Shown: positions 51,035 to 59,032 of the stretch, piece after piece
How positions within the stretch are numbered: the first letter of the stretch is position 1
Layout: each line of letters opens with the position of its first letter
Source: Alkalihalobacterium chitinilyticum
Lineage (GTDB): Bacteria; Bacillota; Bacilli; Bacillales; Bacillaceae_F
Direction: 5' to 3'
DNA: 64,000 nt
Assembly: GCF_029028005.1 (NCBI RefSeq)
Contig: NZ_JAOTPO010000007.1
Location: 62,001-126,000, forward strand
Program-made: the position numbers and the translations under genes
The notes under the pieces: generated by a model
Seen by the model: only the letters and a program-made list of their open reading frames with translations
What the model was told of the DNA's origin: nothing
The model's database searches: none

Positions 51035-52133
51035 ATGGATTTAACAGAAGTAAAGCAAGAATTGTCAACAATGGCTAAGCGATTAGCGGACTTTAGGGGG
51101 TCTCTTTGACTTAGAAGCTAAAGAGACTCGAATGAGCGAATTGGATGAGCGCATGTCTGAGCCGGATTTTTGGAATGATCAAGATACGGCGCAGCAGATC
51201 ATCAATGAATCGAATGCGTTGAAAGAAATGGTTGTGACGTATAAAGAGCTGCAAGAGAAATACGATGATCTTGAAGTGACGTATGAGCTTGCGAAAGAAG
51301 AAGGCGACGACTCATTTATGGATGAGTTGGACGAAGGCGTTACGAGTTTAGCGAAAGCATTAAATGAATATGAGTTACAACTTTTATTAAGTGAGCCTTA
51401 TGATAAAAACAATGCGATTTTAGAGTTACATCCTGGGGCAGGAGGTACCGAGTCTCAAGACTGGGCGTCAATGTTGCTGCGTATGTACACACGCTGGGCG
51501 GAGAAAAGAGGCTTCAAAGTTGAAACTCTCGATTACTTACCTGGGGACGAAGCGGGAGTTAAGAGTGTTACGCTTCTCATTAAAGGACATAATGCATACG
51601 GCTACTTGAAAGCGGAAAAAGGGGTTCATCGTCTTGTTCGTATTTCACCGTTTGATTCTTCAGGCAGAAGACATACGTCATTCGTTTCGTGTGAAGTGAT
51701 GCCGGAGCTCGATGACAATGTCGAAATCGATGTGTCGCCGGAAGAGTTGAAAGTTGATACGTATCGTGCAAGTGGTGCGGGCGGGCAGCATATTAATACG
51801 ACCGATTCGGCCGTACGTATTACACACGTGCCGACAAATACGGTAGTGACATACCAAACCGAACGTTCGCAAATTAAAAACCGTGAGCGTGCTATGAAAA
51901 TGCTCATGGCAAAGCTCTACCAATTAAAAATTGAAGAGCAGCAAGCGGAACTTGCGGAAATCCGCGGTGAACAAAAGGACATTGGCTGGGGCAGTCAGAT
52001 TCGTTCCTACGTGTTCCACCCATACAGCTTAGTGAAAGACCACCGTACGAATTTCGAGATCGGAAACACTAACGCCGTCATGGACGGTGAACTCGACGGC
52101 TTCATTGACGCTTATCTGCGTTCGATGATGTAA
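51035..52133 (+). CDS. prfB: Peptide chain release factor 2, with +1 programmed frameshift
   Basis: The gene is join(51035..51106, 51108..52133): 24 codons up to CTT, the in-frame TGA at 51107-51109, then the frame continues at GAC 51108 to give 365 residues, the usual RF2 length. The internal Shine-Dalgarno AGGGGG before TCTCTTTGAC is the standard RF2 autoregulation signal. RF2 recognises UGA/UAA through its SPF-type motif (SPFDSSG) and hydrolyses peptidyl-tRNA with GGQ ([14 protein letters not shown]). RBS GAGGTGAAGG. The second part alone appears as a 333-residue ORF from 51132. Confidence 0.97.
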
Positions 52134-52138
52134 TTTAA

Positions 52139-52166
52139 ATGGCGCGTTTTATATGGCGCGTTTTAT
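52139..52166. repeat. 14-bp direct tandem repeat next to palindromic copy 7
   Basis: ATGGCGCGTTTTAT occurs twice in a row, and a third partial start (ATGG) begins the palindromic element. It may be a duplication made at element insertion. Confidence 0.75.
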
Positions 52167-52210
52167 ATGGTACGTGGCACCTTTAGTCCGCTAAAGGTGC
52201 CACGTACCAT
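52167..52210. repeat. Palindromic element, copy 7 (probable prfB terminator)
   Basis: Perfect 20-base arms (ATGGTACGTGGCACCTTTAG and complement) with a 4-base loop, followed by TTTTTTATTTT. It is well suited to end prfB transcription. Confidence 0.9.
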
Positions 52211-52411
52211 TTTTTATTTTGCATTCGACATTTATTTGTAGAAATAGGAAAAAACTTGTCGATTTACGGTGCAGTTAATAGTAATATATATATGAGTCGA
52301 TAGGCTTAGGGTGCATCAATTTTTTAAAAATGGGAATAAATGATTGATATATAGATATACTAAAATCTAGCAAATTTTGGGTAGGAGAAAAGCAGTAGGG
52401 GGCAGAAGGTT

Positions 52412-53518
52412 ATGCGGTTAATTACATTAAATAGATGCCAACCGGGAGTGAAATTAGGGAAGACCATTCGCCATGAAAATGGCAATGTCCTTCTTCGTCA
52501 AGGAACGGAGCTGACTCCAAGTCTATTAGCAAGTTTAAAAAAATATAATATTTTTACTATATACATAGAAGATGAAGAATCAGAAGGAATTGAAGTGATT
52601 GACTCCATCCCTGAAGAGTTACGGATGGAAGCGGTCCACGTCATTACTGATGGCTTAAATGCTCTTGCCGATTCAAACGGAAAGCCAACCATTACACATA
52701 ATATGATTAAGACAGGAAGGGCGCTTCGGAGTTTTCAAAAAGTATTTAAGGAAATCCTAAGTTGCTTATCCGAAAACCGAGTGGCTTTGAATTTACTTGC
52801 AACGACAAAGGTTCATGATCATTATTTGTATACCCACAGCGTCAATGTAGCTATTTATTCCTGCCAGTTAGCGATTGCAAATGGGATGCCAATTAAGAAC
52901 ATTGAAGAGATTGGTCTAGGTGCGTTGCTTCATGATGCAGGGAAAATGTACATTCCGCTTGAAGTCATTAATAAACCGGACAAACTAACGAAAGAAGAAT
53001 ATGACCAAGTGAAGGCGCATTGTGAATTAGGTTTTGAGATTTTAAGAAAAGTACATGAAATTCCTATCCCTGTCTCGCATTGTGCATTGCAGCATCATGA
53101 ACGAATTGATGGTCGCGGCTATCCTCGAGGTTTGAAGGGCGACGAAATTCATAGATACGCGAAAATCATGAGTGTTGCGGATGTCTTTGATGCGCTTACG
53201 AGTCACCGCGTCTACCGGCAAGCGATGCTGCCGCACCGAGCATTAGAAATCTTGTATGCGGGATGTGGAACGCAATTTGATACGAACCAGGTGAATTTGT
53301 TTAAAGATGCAGTTGCCATTTACCCGCAAGGACTAACAGTTACTTTAAATGATGGTCGCACAGGCATTGTGTGTAATTATGATTTTAAGGCAGCGGGACG
53401 CCCGATCGTTCGAATTATTAAAGATGAAGAGCAACAAAAAGTAACCCCTTATGAAATAGATCTATCTGCTAGAGCTAACCTCTGCCTCGAAGTCGTAGAA
53501 GCAGAAGCACTGCTCTAA
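52412..53518 (+). CDS. HD-GYP domain cyclic-di-GMP phosphodiesterase
   Basis: 368 residues. The N-terminal part is not a known sensor. The HD-GYP domain has His142 in LYTHSVNVA, His174-Asp175 in LLHDAGK, and the GYP motif RIDGRGYPRGLKGDEIH (236-238), with the metal-binding His residues between them. All core residues are intact, so hydrolysis of c-di-GMP is expected. A short C-terminal domain follows. A weak SigD-like site (TAAT-N16-GTCGATAG, 52276-52303) precedes it. The only c-di-GMP riboswitch of the window is at 10738. Confidence 0.9.
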   Translation: MRLITLNRCQPGVKLGKTIRHENGNVLLRQGTELTPSLLASLKKYNIFTIYIEDEESEGIEVIDSIPEELRMEAVHVITDGLNALADSNGKPTITHNMIKTGRALRSFQKVFKEILSCLSENRVALNLLATTKVHDHYLYTHSVNVAIYSCQLAIANGMPIKNIEEIGLGALLHDAGKMYIPLEVINKPDKLTKEEYDQVKAHCELGFEILRKVHEIPIPVSHCALQHHERIDGRGYPRGLKGDEIHRYAKIMSVADVFDALTSHRVYRQAMLPHRALEILYAGCGTQFDTNQVNLFKDAVAIYPQGLTVTLNDGRTGIVCNYDFKAAGRPIVRIIKDEEQQKVTPYEIDLSARANLCLEVVEAEALL

Positions 53519-53545
53519 CCAATATTGTTTAGGGTTGTTATTATT

Positions 53546-53597
53546 ACGGTGCCAGGCACCTTCAATACTTTACTGTGTTGAAGGTGCCTGGCACCGT
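53546..53597. repeat. Palindromic element, copy 8 (probable terminator)
   Basis: Perfect 20-base arms (ACGGTGCCAGGCACCTTCAA and complement), 12-base loop TACTTTACTGTG, then a run of seven T. It lies after the HD-GYP gene. Confidence 0.9.
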
Positions 53598-53677
53598 TTT
53601 TTTACCGTTTTTTTATCAACGCCTTTTTATTTCTTTTCTGCTCTTTTTTCTTTTTTAAAGACTTTTTTTTCTTCTTT

Positions 53678-53688
53678 TGCAACCTTTT
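53678..53688 (+). promoter_or_regulatory. ECF-sigma -35-like motif
   Basis: TGCAACCTTTT resembles the AAC-containing -35 of ECF promoters and lies about 77 bases before an ECF sigma gene. No matching -10 (CGT-type) at 16-17 bases was found, so it is tentative. Confidence 0.3.
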
Positions 53689-53764
53689 AGGGTTGAGGTG
53701 GCACTATTGTATAGATACCCTTAGAGAGAGTAGTTGGAACGATGCTGGAAATGGGAGAGGTCAC

Positions 53765-54310
53765 ATGGACGAATTAGTGCGGCGTTTAAAGAATAAGGAG
53801 GAAGAAGGGCTGTCGGCGCTTATGCAGTTGTATGGGGATTACTTTTTTAGGGTCGCTCTTCTTCTACTGAAAGATCGCTATGAAGCAGAAGAGGTCGTGC
53901 AAGATGTGTTTGTTACGGCTTATGAAAAAATCGACACGCTGCTTGATGCCAATAAATTAAAAAGCTGGATGACATCGATTACGATAAACCTTTGCCGCAG
54001 AAGGCTAAGAAAATGGAGCTTTCGCCATATTTTCCTGAGAAAGCGGGACGAGGAGGACATTGATGCGGTCGATTTTACCTCCGCAGAGGATGTTGTCCTT
54101 CAAATCGAAGGAGATCAAGAGTTAGTTAACCATCTGCAAGCGCTAGACTACCAATATCGGGAAGTGCTGACGCTCTACTATTATTCAAGTTACTCAGTGT
54201 CAGAGGTTAGCGAATTGCTCAACATGAAGGAAAACACGGTGAAAAGCAATCTGTTTCGTGGAAGAAAGTTATTAAAAGAACGGTTGGAGCGTGAACGGTA
54301 TGAACGATAA
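53765..54310 (+). CDS. ECF-type RNA polymerase sigma factor
   Basis: 181 residues. Region 2 (YFFRVALLLLKDRYEAEEVVQD...KLKSWMTSITINLCRRRLRK) and region 4 (YREVLTLYYYSSYSVSEVSELLNMKENTVKSNLFRGRKLL) are complete. TTG 53693 is in frame, but GGGAGAGG just before ATG 53765 fixes the start. It overlaps the next gene, a probable anti-sigma factor. The signal is unknown. Confidence 0.92.
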   Translation: MDELVRRLKNKEEEGLSALMQLYGDYFFRVALLLLKDRYEAEEVVQDVFVTAYEKIDTLLDANKLKSWMTSITINLCRRRLRKWSFRHIFLRKRDEEDIDAVDFTSAEDVVLQIEGDQELVNHLQALDYQYREVLTLYYYSSYSVSEVSELLNMKENTVKSNLFRGRKLLKERLERERYER

Positions 54311-54611
54311 TCGTCAACATATAAAACAAAAGTTGCAAGAACAATTAGAAGAACACACCTTTCAAAAGACGCAAGCTGTCTTAAAACGAACCCACCCGAA
54401 AACGTGGAGTGAACGACTAAATAGATGGCTGAATCATGAAGTCGATATACCATTAGTACCTGCTTCAGCAACGGTTTGTGCACTGCTTTTGGTCATCACG
54501 TTACCTTTCGTCTTTCTGAATGAAGAAACTGAACACCAAGGCGAGCTGGTTGATATGAAAGGAAGCATCTACTGGAGTGAAATGATTGAGGAGAGGTTGG
54601 GAGAAAAATGA
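54300..54611 (+). CDS. Probable membrane-bound anti-sigma factor, 103 aa
   Basis: A cytoplasmic helical head (about 1-55), one membrane helix (about 57-75, VPASATVCALLLVITLPFVF) and a short extracellular tail. It overlaps the sigma gene by 11 bases and the next gene by 4. Position and topology fit an anti-sigma factor, but the zinc motif HxxxCxxC of many anti-sigmas is absent. RBS GGAGCG. Confidence 0.7.
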   Translation: MNDNRQHIKQKLQEQLEEHTFQKTQAVLKRTHPKTWSERLNRWLNHEVDIPLVPASATVCALLLVITLPFVFLNEETEHQGELVDMKGSIYWSEMIEERLGEK

Positions 54612-56872
54612 CGAAGGTACGGTTGAAAAGAAAGCATTTACTGTTTGTAAGCGCGGGGTTTATCGGTTTATTTTTACTTATCATTTTTTTAATTATACCT
54701 TTAGTCAACCAATACCAAGTCGATCGAATGCTGCAAGAAAATAAATTGCAAGCGGGTACGGAAATCATCGAACTCATTGAAAACGCTACTACCACCTCAA
54801 GAAAACTAGATCTTATCAACAAATATATGGTCTCTTCGTGGCCAAGGGGAAATAACCATCCGATTTATATTAGCCCTGGCATTTCGATGGGCGAGGGAAC
54901 CGAAGCGTATTGGAGCGGATTTACTCTTGATGAAATTGCACCGTATCTCGCTTTTTATATTGAAAACAGCCGACAATACAATTGGGATTATGGGAGTGCA
55001 GTGAATGAATATGCGCATTATATTCGAAAAACAGAAGGAGCACAGGCAGCGATTGCTTTTTTACTAGAGAAGGAAACGGAATGGAAGAACCATGCTTCGT
55101 ACTATTTTAATGAAGAATTCATGTTGACGCGTGCTCAGTTTCTTCTAGAGGACGGCGCTTCCCAACAAGCCATTGATCTTCTTTTACAAATTAAAAAAGA
55201 GGAGACGGAGCGGCTAGCGGGACATGATCTAACTTATGAACCTTCAGAATCGTGGACGAAACTTTACGTAGAAGCCCTGCTTCGTGACAAGCGCTTAACT
55301 GAAGCCTATGAGTTTATCGAAGAATGGGAAGAGAAATTTGTGTTACAAAGGTCAGAATTCGAAGAGGATTATCAATACTATGATGAGAATGACTATCCGC
55401 TCATTGGAATAAAAAAACGAATTGAGCAGATGCAGGCGGATGGCGGGGGGAAGAAGGACTTTGGAACCGTAGAAGGCCAAATTAAAAGAACAGACGGAAC
55501 CCCTCTTGAAGATGTGTACGTTTATTTGCGAGATTCTTCGAATGTTAATCGTAGTGCTCATGCTGAAATGGACTACTATGTCACGCAAACCGATGAGAAT
55601 GGCTATTATCATTTTCAGGATGTCGTCCCGAACAGCTATCAAGTAGGCTTAGGTCTCCAATTTCATCATGTGGACGGTTACTCATGGGCTGCGGATATGT
55701 ATGATTGGTTAAATGTCGATTACGGCACGGAACTAACGTATGATATTACGTTTCGCCCATTAATGGATGTCATTCAGCCGGTGAACAATGTGGCGATTGT
55801 AGAGGACGAGATGACGTTTGAGTGGGTTCCTATAGAAGAAGCTGAAACGTATGAAGTATTAATTTTCGTTCCGATGAAAAATGGCGGGATTACGTTTACA
55901 GCGTGGGCAGGGATCAAAGAGACGGCCATTACAGTCCCTATTCATGAGCTTTGGTACTTAGAGTCATCCCGTTCGTATTCGATCGACGAGGATGGCAATG
56001 TTATTTTAGAGCCGGAAACATTATTAGGGCTGGCTAATCCCGAAGGACAATTTTCTTGGTCCGTACGGGCACTCGATGAAAACGGGGTGGAAGTGGGAAG
56101 AAGTGCGGGACACCGGTTAAAGGATGAAACGGTCGGTGATATTCCGTTTTTCCAAGTGAAGGCTCGAGAGTTAACAGCAGCGGACCGGTTACTTTTGAAA
56201 GAACGATTGGATGAAGCCTTAGCAGCTTATGAAACAGATTTGGAGGCCAATTCGAATGATGTTCACTCGTTAAAAATGATCACTGAAATTTTAGCCCATA
56301 AAGAACGAGGGCGGGAACATCGAATTGAGAATGAGCAGTACTATTATTACATGGAACGGTTAGCGGAATTAACAGGTCATCCCGATTATTACTTTAAGCT
56401 AGTGGAAAAGGCGTATAGAGATAAAGATTGGGAAGATTACGACCTGTGGTTTGGAAAGTATGAACAGGCTTTGTCAGCCAAAAAAGGTCATCACTATTTC
56501 TGGAACTATAATAACTATTTCCACGCGAGGGCTTTAATGGAGCGCGGACTCTGGGAAGAAGCGAGAGAATGGCAGTATAGGGCGTTGGAGAATGACCGCT
56601 CCAATGAGGCTGTTGTTCCTTTATTTGCACTAGAAATGTATTTAGGGACAGATATTGAGACCATCGTCGCGCTAGCTGAAGCGCATCCTGTTAAGTTCCG
56701 TGCCTATGTCGACTGGACACCGTATGTAAAAGGAGTGACGGTCGATGCACAAATGAGAGAAGCCTTAGAGATCTATTTGAAACAGGGAGCTGAAGCCTTA
56801 CAACCACTTCTGCCAACGATCACCGATACAAACAACCAACAATTCCTAGAACAACTCGCCAACCACCGCTAA
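54608..56872 (+). CDS. Large membrane-anchored protein with carboxypeptidase-regulatory-like domain
   Basis: 754 residues. One N-terminal membrane helix (about 10-33), then an extracytoplasmic part. It holds a helical region, a CarboxypepD_reg-like beta-sandwich (about 284-357, GTVEGQIKRTDGTPLEDVYV...TDENGYYHFQDV), an FN3-like segment (about 395-500) and a C-terminal TPR-like helical region (about 540-750). Together with the sigma and anti-sigma genes it forms a coupled three-gene operon, so it is probably the sensor or effector of this envelope stress unit. Specific ligand unknown. Confidence 0.75.
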   Translation: MTKVRLKRKHLLFVSAGFIGLFLLIIFLIIPLVNQYQVDRMLQENKLQAGTEIIELIENATTTSRKLDLINKYMVSSWPRGNNHPIYISPGISMGEGTEAYWSGFTLDEIAPYLAFYIENSRQYNWDYGSAVNEYAHYIRKTEGAQAAIAFLLEKETEWKNHASYYFNEEFMLTRAQFLLEDGASQQAIDLLLQIKKEETERLAGHDLTYEPSESWTKLYVEALLRDKRLTEAYEFIEEWEEKFVLQRSEFEEDYQYYDENDYPLIGIKKRIEQMQADGGGKKDFGTVEGQIKRTDGTPLEDVYVYLRDSSNVNRSAHAEMDYYVTQTDENGYYHFQDVVPNSYQVGLGLQFHHVDGYSWAADMYDWLNVDYGTELTYDITFRPLMDVIQPVNNVAIVEDEMTFEWVPIEEAETYEVLIFVPMKNGGITFTAWAGIKETAITVPIHELWYLESSRSYSIDEDGNVILEPETLLGLANPEGQFSWSVRALDENGVEVGRSAGHRLKDETVGDIPFFQVKARELTAADRLLLKERLDEALAAYETDLEANSNDVHSLKMITEILAHKERGREHRIENEQYYYYMERLAELTGHPDYYFKLVEKAYRDKDWEDYDLWFGKYEQALSAKKGHHYFWNYNNYFHARALMERGLWEEAREWQYRALENDRSNEAVVPLFALEMYLGTDIETIVALAEAHPVKFRAYVDWTPYVKGVTVDAQMREALEIYLKQGAEALQPLLPTITDTNNQQFLEQLANHR

Positions 56873-56889
56873 TAGCGCGGTGGTTTTCT
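56861..56889 (+). terminator. Terminator overlapping the end of the ECF operon
   Basis: AACCACCGC/GCGGTGGTT perfect stem, loop TAATAGC, then TTCTC. The left arm encodes the last residues of the large protein. Confidence 0.8.
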
Positions 56890-56896
56890 CATTATA

Positions 56897-56946
56897 CGGT
56901 GCCAGGCACCTTCAACGCTTCACTGCATTGAAGGTGCCTGGCACCG
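56897..56946. repeat. Palindromic element, copy 9
   Basis: Perfect 19-base arms (CGGTGCCAGGCACCTTCAA and complement), loop CGCTTCACTGCA, then ATTTTTTC. The arms are identical to copy 8. Confidence 0.9.
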
Positions 56947-57075
56947 ATTTTTTCAATTATACCTCTTTTTTTCCTCTCCACCGCTTTTATGTCCATTCGG
57001 ATAAAATTGTTGAGTCGTGAAATGCTATATACAAAGTCAGGAATTTTACCTTTGTAAAGCGTTAATTGGCTGTTA

Positions 57076-57104
57076 TTTACACATTTTTCATCCGGTGCTA
57101 TACT
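57076..57104 (+). promoter_or_regulatory. SigA promoter of yvjA
   Basis: TTTACA, 17 bases, TATACT: a near-consensus promoter. It places palindromic copy 10 in the transcribed 5' leader of yvjA. Confidence 0.75.
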
Positions 57105-57129
57105 ATCCAACGGATTAAAATTACGGAAG

Positions 57130-57169
57130 GGTAGCAGGCACCTTTAGTGCGCTAAAGGTGCCTGCTACC
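57130..57169. repeat. Palindromic element, copy 10, in the yvjA leader
   Basis: Perfect 18-base arms (GGTAGCAGGCACCTTTAG and complement) with a 4-base loop, ending 11 bases before the yvjA start. It is likely to affect translation or RNA stability. Confidence 0.9.
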
Positions 57170-57180
57170 TCCTCATAGAA

Positions 57181-58074
57181 GTGAGTGTAGACATAATGAT
57201 GATGATGACGAAAAGAAAAAGAGACAATCACCTGAATCCAAAGGTTAGTATGGTACTAGAGTATGGTCAAATTCTGCTTGGTTCTGCGATTGTAGCCATT
57301 GCCTTTAACCTTTTCTTACTCCCTAATCGAATTGCTTCGGGTGGAGTTAGCGGGATTAGTACGATCGTTTATGATGTATTCGGAATTGAGCCTGCCTTTA
57401 CGCAATGGGCGTTTAATATCCCATTGTTTATCCTAGGTGTCCTCCTGCTCGGCGGAATGAAATACGGTGTGAAAACGTTAATTGGGACGTTATTTTTACC
57501 TTATGTCGTTTTTTTAACAAGACATTTGGAACCAGCAACGACAGATCCGCTTCTTGCAGCGTTATTTGGCGGAATTGGTGTTGGATTAGGATTAGGGATT
57601 GTGTTCCGGGCTGCGGCAAGTACAGGAGGAACCGATCTAGCTGCTCAGATAATTAATAAGTACACAGGGCTCTCACTCGGTGCTTGTGTCTTTATCCTAG
57701 ACGGTCTGATCGTAATGACCTCGGCGATTGTTTTTAATATTGAACTTGCTCTTTATGCGTTAATTGCCTTATTTGTAACGGGTAAAACCATTGATTTAGT
57801 TCAAATGGGTGTAGGCTATGCAAAAGTTGCATTAATTATTTCGAATAAACAAGAAGAAGTGAGGCAAAGTATACTAAGAGATGTAGATCGAGGGGTCACG
57901 AAACTGTCTGGTTATGGCGGCTACACAAATGAAAAACGCCCTGTTCTAATGTGTGTCGTTCATCAAACAGAAGTCACAAAATTGAAACAAATAGTGAAAA
58001 GTGCCGACCCGTCTGCATTTGTTGTTGTCACCAACGCTACTGAGGTACTTGGTGAGGGTTTTAAAAAGCAATAA
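57181..58074 (+). CDS. yvjA: YvjA, YitT/DUF2179 family membrane protein
   Basis: 297 residues. About five to six membrane helices (QILLGSAIVAIAFNLFLLP; GGVSGISTIVYDVFG; GGIGVGLGLGIVFRAAAST) and a C-terminal cytoplasmic DUF2179 domain (VTKLSGYGGYTNEKRPVLMC). Function unknown; it is the B. subtilis neighbour of prfB and cccB. The start is uncertain: GTG 57181 has only a weak RBS, and ATG codons at 57196-57205 are alternatives. The upstream palindromic element may have replaced the normal leader. Confidence 0.88.
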   Translation: MSVDIMMMMTKRKRDNHLNPKVSMVLEYGQILLGSAIVAIAFNLFLLPNRIASGGVSGISTIVYDVFGIEPAFTQWAFNIPLFILGVLLLGGMKYGVKTLIGTLFLPYVVFLTRHLEPATTDPLLAALFGGIGVGLGLGIVFRAAASTGGTDLAAQIINKYTGLSLGACVFILDGLIVMTSAIVFNIELALYALIALFVTGKTIDLVQMGVGYAKVALIISNKQEEVRQSILRDVDRGVTKLSGYGGYTNEKRPVLMCVVHQTEVTKLKQIVKSADPSAFVVVTNATEVLGEGFKKQ

Positions 58075-58145
58075 ATGAGTTATAATTACATTGCAGGGTA
58101 TATTTTCCCTGTAAATATGCTAGAGTGAGGAGGTCTTTGCTTAAC

Positions 58146-58517
58146 ATGAAAAAGTTCTTAATGGCATTAACAGGGGCGTCTATTTTAGTATTAGGAGCCT
58201 GTGGCGGTGGCGGTGAAGATGCGGCACCAGCTGAGGAGCCAGCAGAAGAAGCACCAGCAGAAGAAGCTGCGGAAGAGACAACAGGAGCTACATATGATGC
58301 ACAAGCGGCTGAAGCAACATACCAAGGAAAATGTATGAGCTGTCACGGTGGAAATCTTGAAGGCGGTATGGGCGGTAATGCCCCAGCATTAGCTGGTGGA
58401 GCTTACACGTATGATGAAATCGTTCATGTGTTAGCTGAAGGTGTTGGACCAATGCAACCAGGTATAGTTGAAGGTGAAGAAGCAGAAAACCTTGCAGCTT
58501 GGATAGCAGATCAATAA
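58146..58517 (+). CDS. cccB: Cytochrome c-551 lipoprotein (CccB)
   Basis: 123 residues. Signal peptide with lipobox LGAC, a very acidic Ala/Glu/Pro linker, and a class I cytochrome c domain with haem-binding CMSCH and a distal Met ligand in GPMQPG. It is membrane-anchored and passes electrons to the terminal oxidase. The acidic linker is common in alkaliphile cytochromes. ATG 58146 follows GAGGAGG by 12 bases. Confidence 0.93.
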   Translation: MKKFLMALTGASILVLGACGGGGEDAAPAEEPAEEAPAEEAAEETTGATYDAQAAEATYQGKCMSCHGGNLEGGMGGNAPALAGGAYTYDEIVHVLAEGVGPMQPGIVEGEEAENLAAWIADQ

Positions 58518-58540
58518 GATCATAAAAAGCAATCAAGATA

Positions 58541-58575
58541 AAAGACTTCTCTATTTTGGTGAGAAGTCTTTTTCT
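58541..58575 (+). terminator. Terminator after cccB
   Basis: AAAGACTTCTC/GAGAAGTCTTT perfect stem with TTTTCTT tail. Confidence 0.88.
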
Positions 58576-58619
58576 TATGGGAATAATTTGGTCACTGCTG
58601 CCATTTAAAACGAGGATTA

Positions 58620-58930
58620 CTGGCAAACTTGATGTAGTTATAACGGTGATTTTTATCTAAAGATTTACTTAGATTGTTGATTTTACACTAAATGAAAAAA
58701 TGCATTTTGAAACTTTATTTAGGTAAATTGTTTTACAGTAAAAGGGAAAATATTAATCTAAATTTTGACTTAGAGCACTATTTTACAATAAAAGGAAAAA
58801 CGGTGCTCTAAAGCGACACTTAGGTTGGTTAATTAGCAATACATGGAAATATTAAAACCTGAATGGGTGTATAAAGATTTTTACAGTAAAAGGAAATCTA
58901 TGAACCTAAAGAAACTCTTCCTCTAAAAAA
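58620..58930. repeat. Degenerate tandem array with 50-bp period
   Basis: TTTTACAGTAAAAGGAAAA-like boxes start at 58681, 58731, 58781, about 58831 (weak) and 58880. Before most boxes lies a second conserved word, ACTTAGGT or similar. Period is 50 bases with about five units. The spacers are not unique, so this is a decayed tandem repeat and not a CRISPR array. No gene lies here. Confidence 0.7.
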
Positions 58931-59032
58931 GATTCATCCTATGCCTAAAACAAGTAGCAGACAATAACACCAAGTAGCAGACCAAACTGTATCATCTCCC
59001 CAAAAGGCCCCATTCTACCCATATCACTTAGT

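Noticed and set aside
56892-57110. 72-codon minus-strand ORF ending inside palindromic copy 9
   Set aside because: No RBS, and it overlaps the yvjA promoter and a repeat.
58681-58930. CRISPR array (20-base boxes, 30-base spacers)
   Set aside because: The spacers share conserved words with each other, the boxes are degenerate and no cas gene is present.
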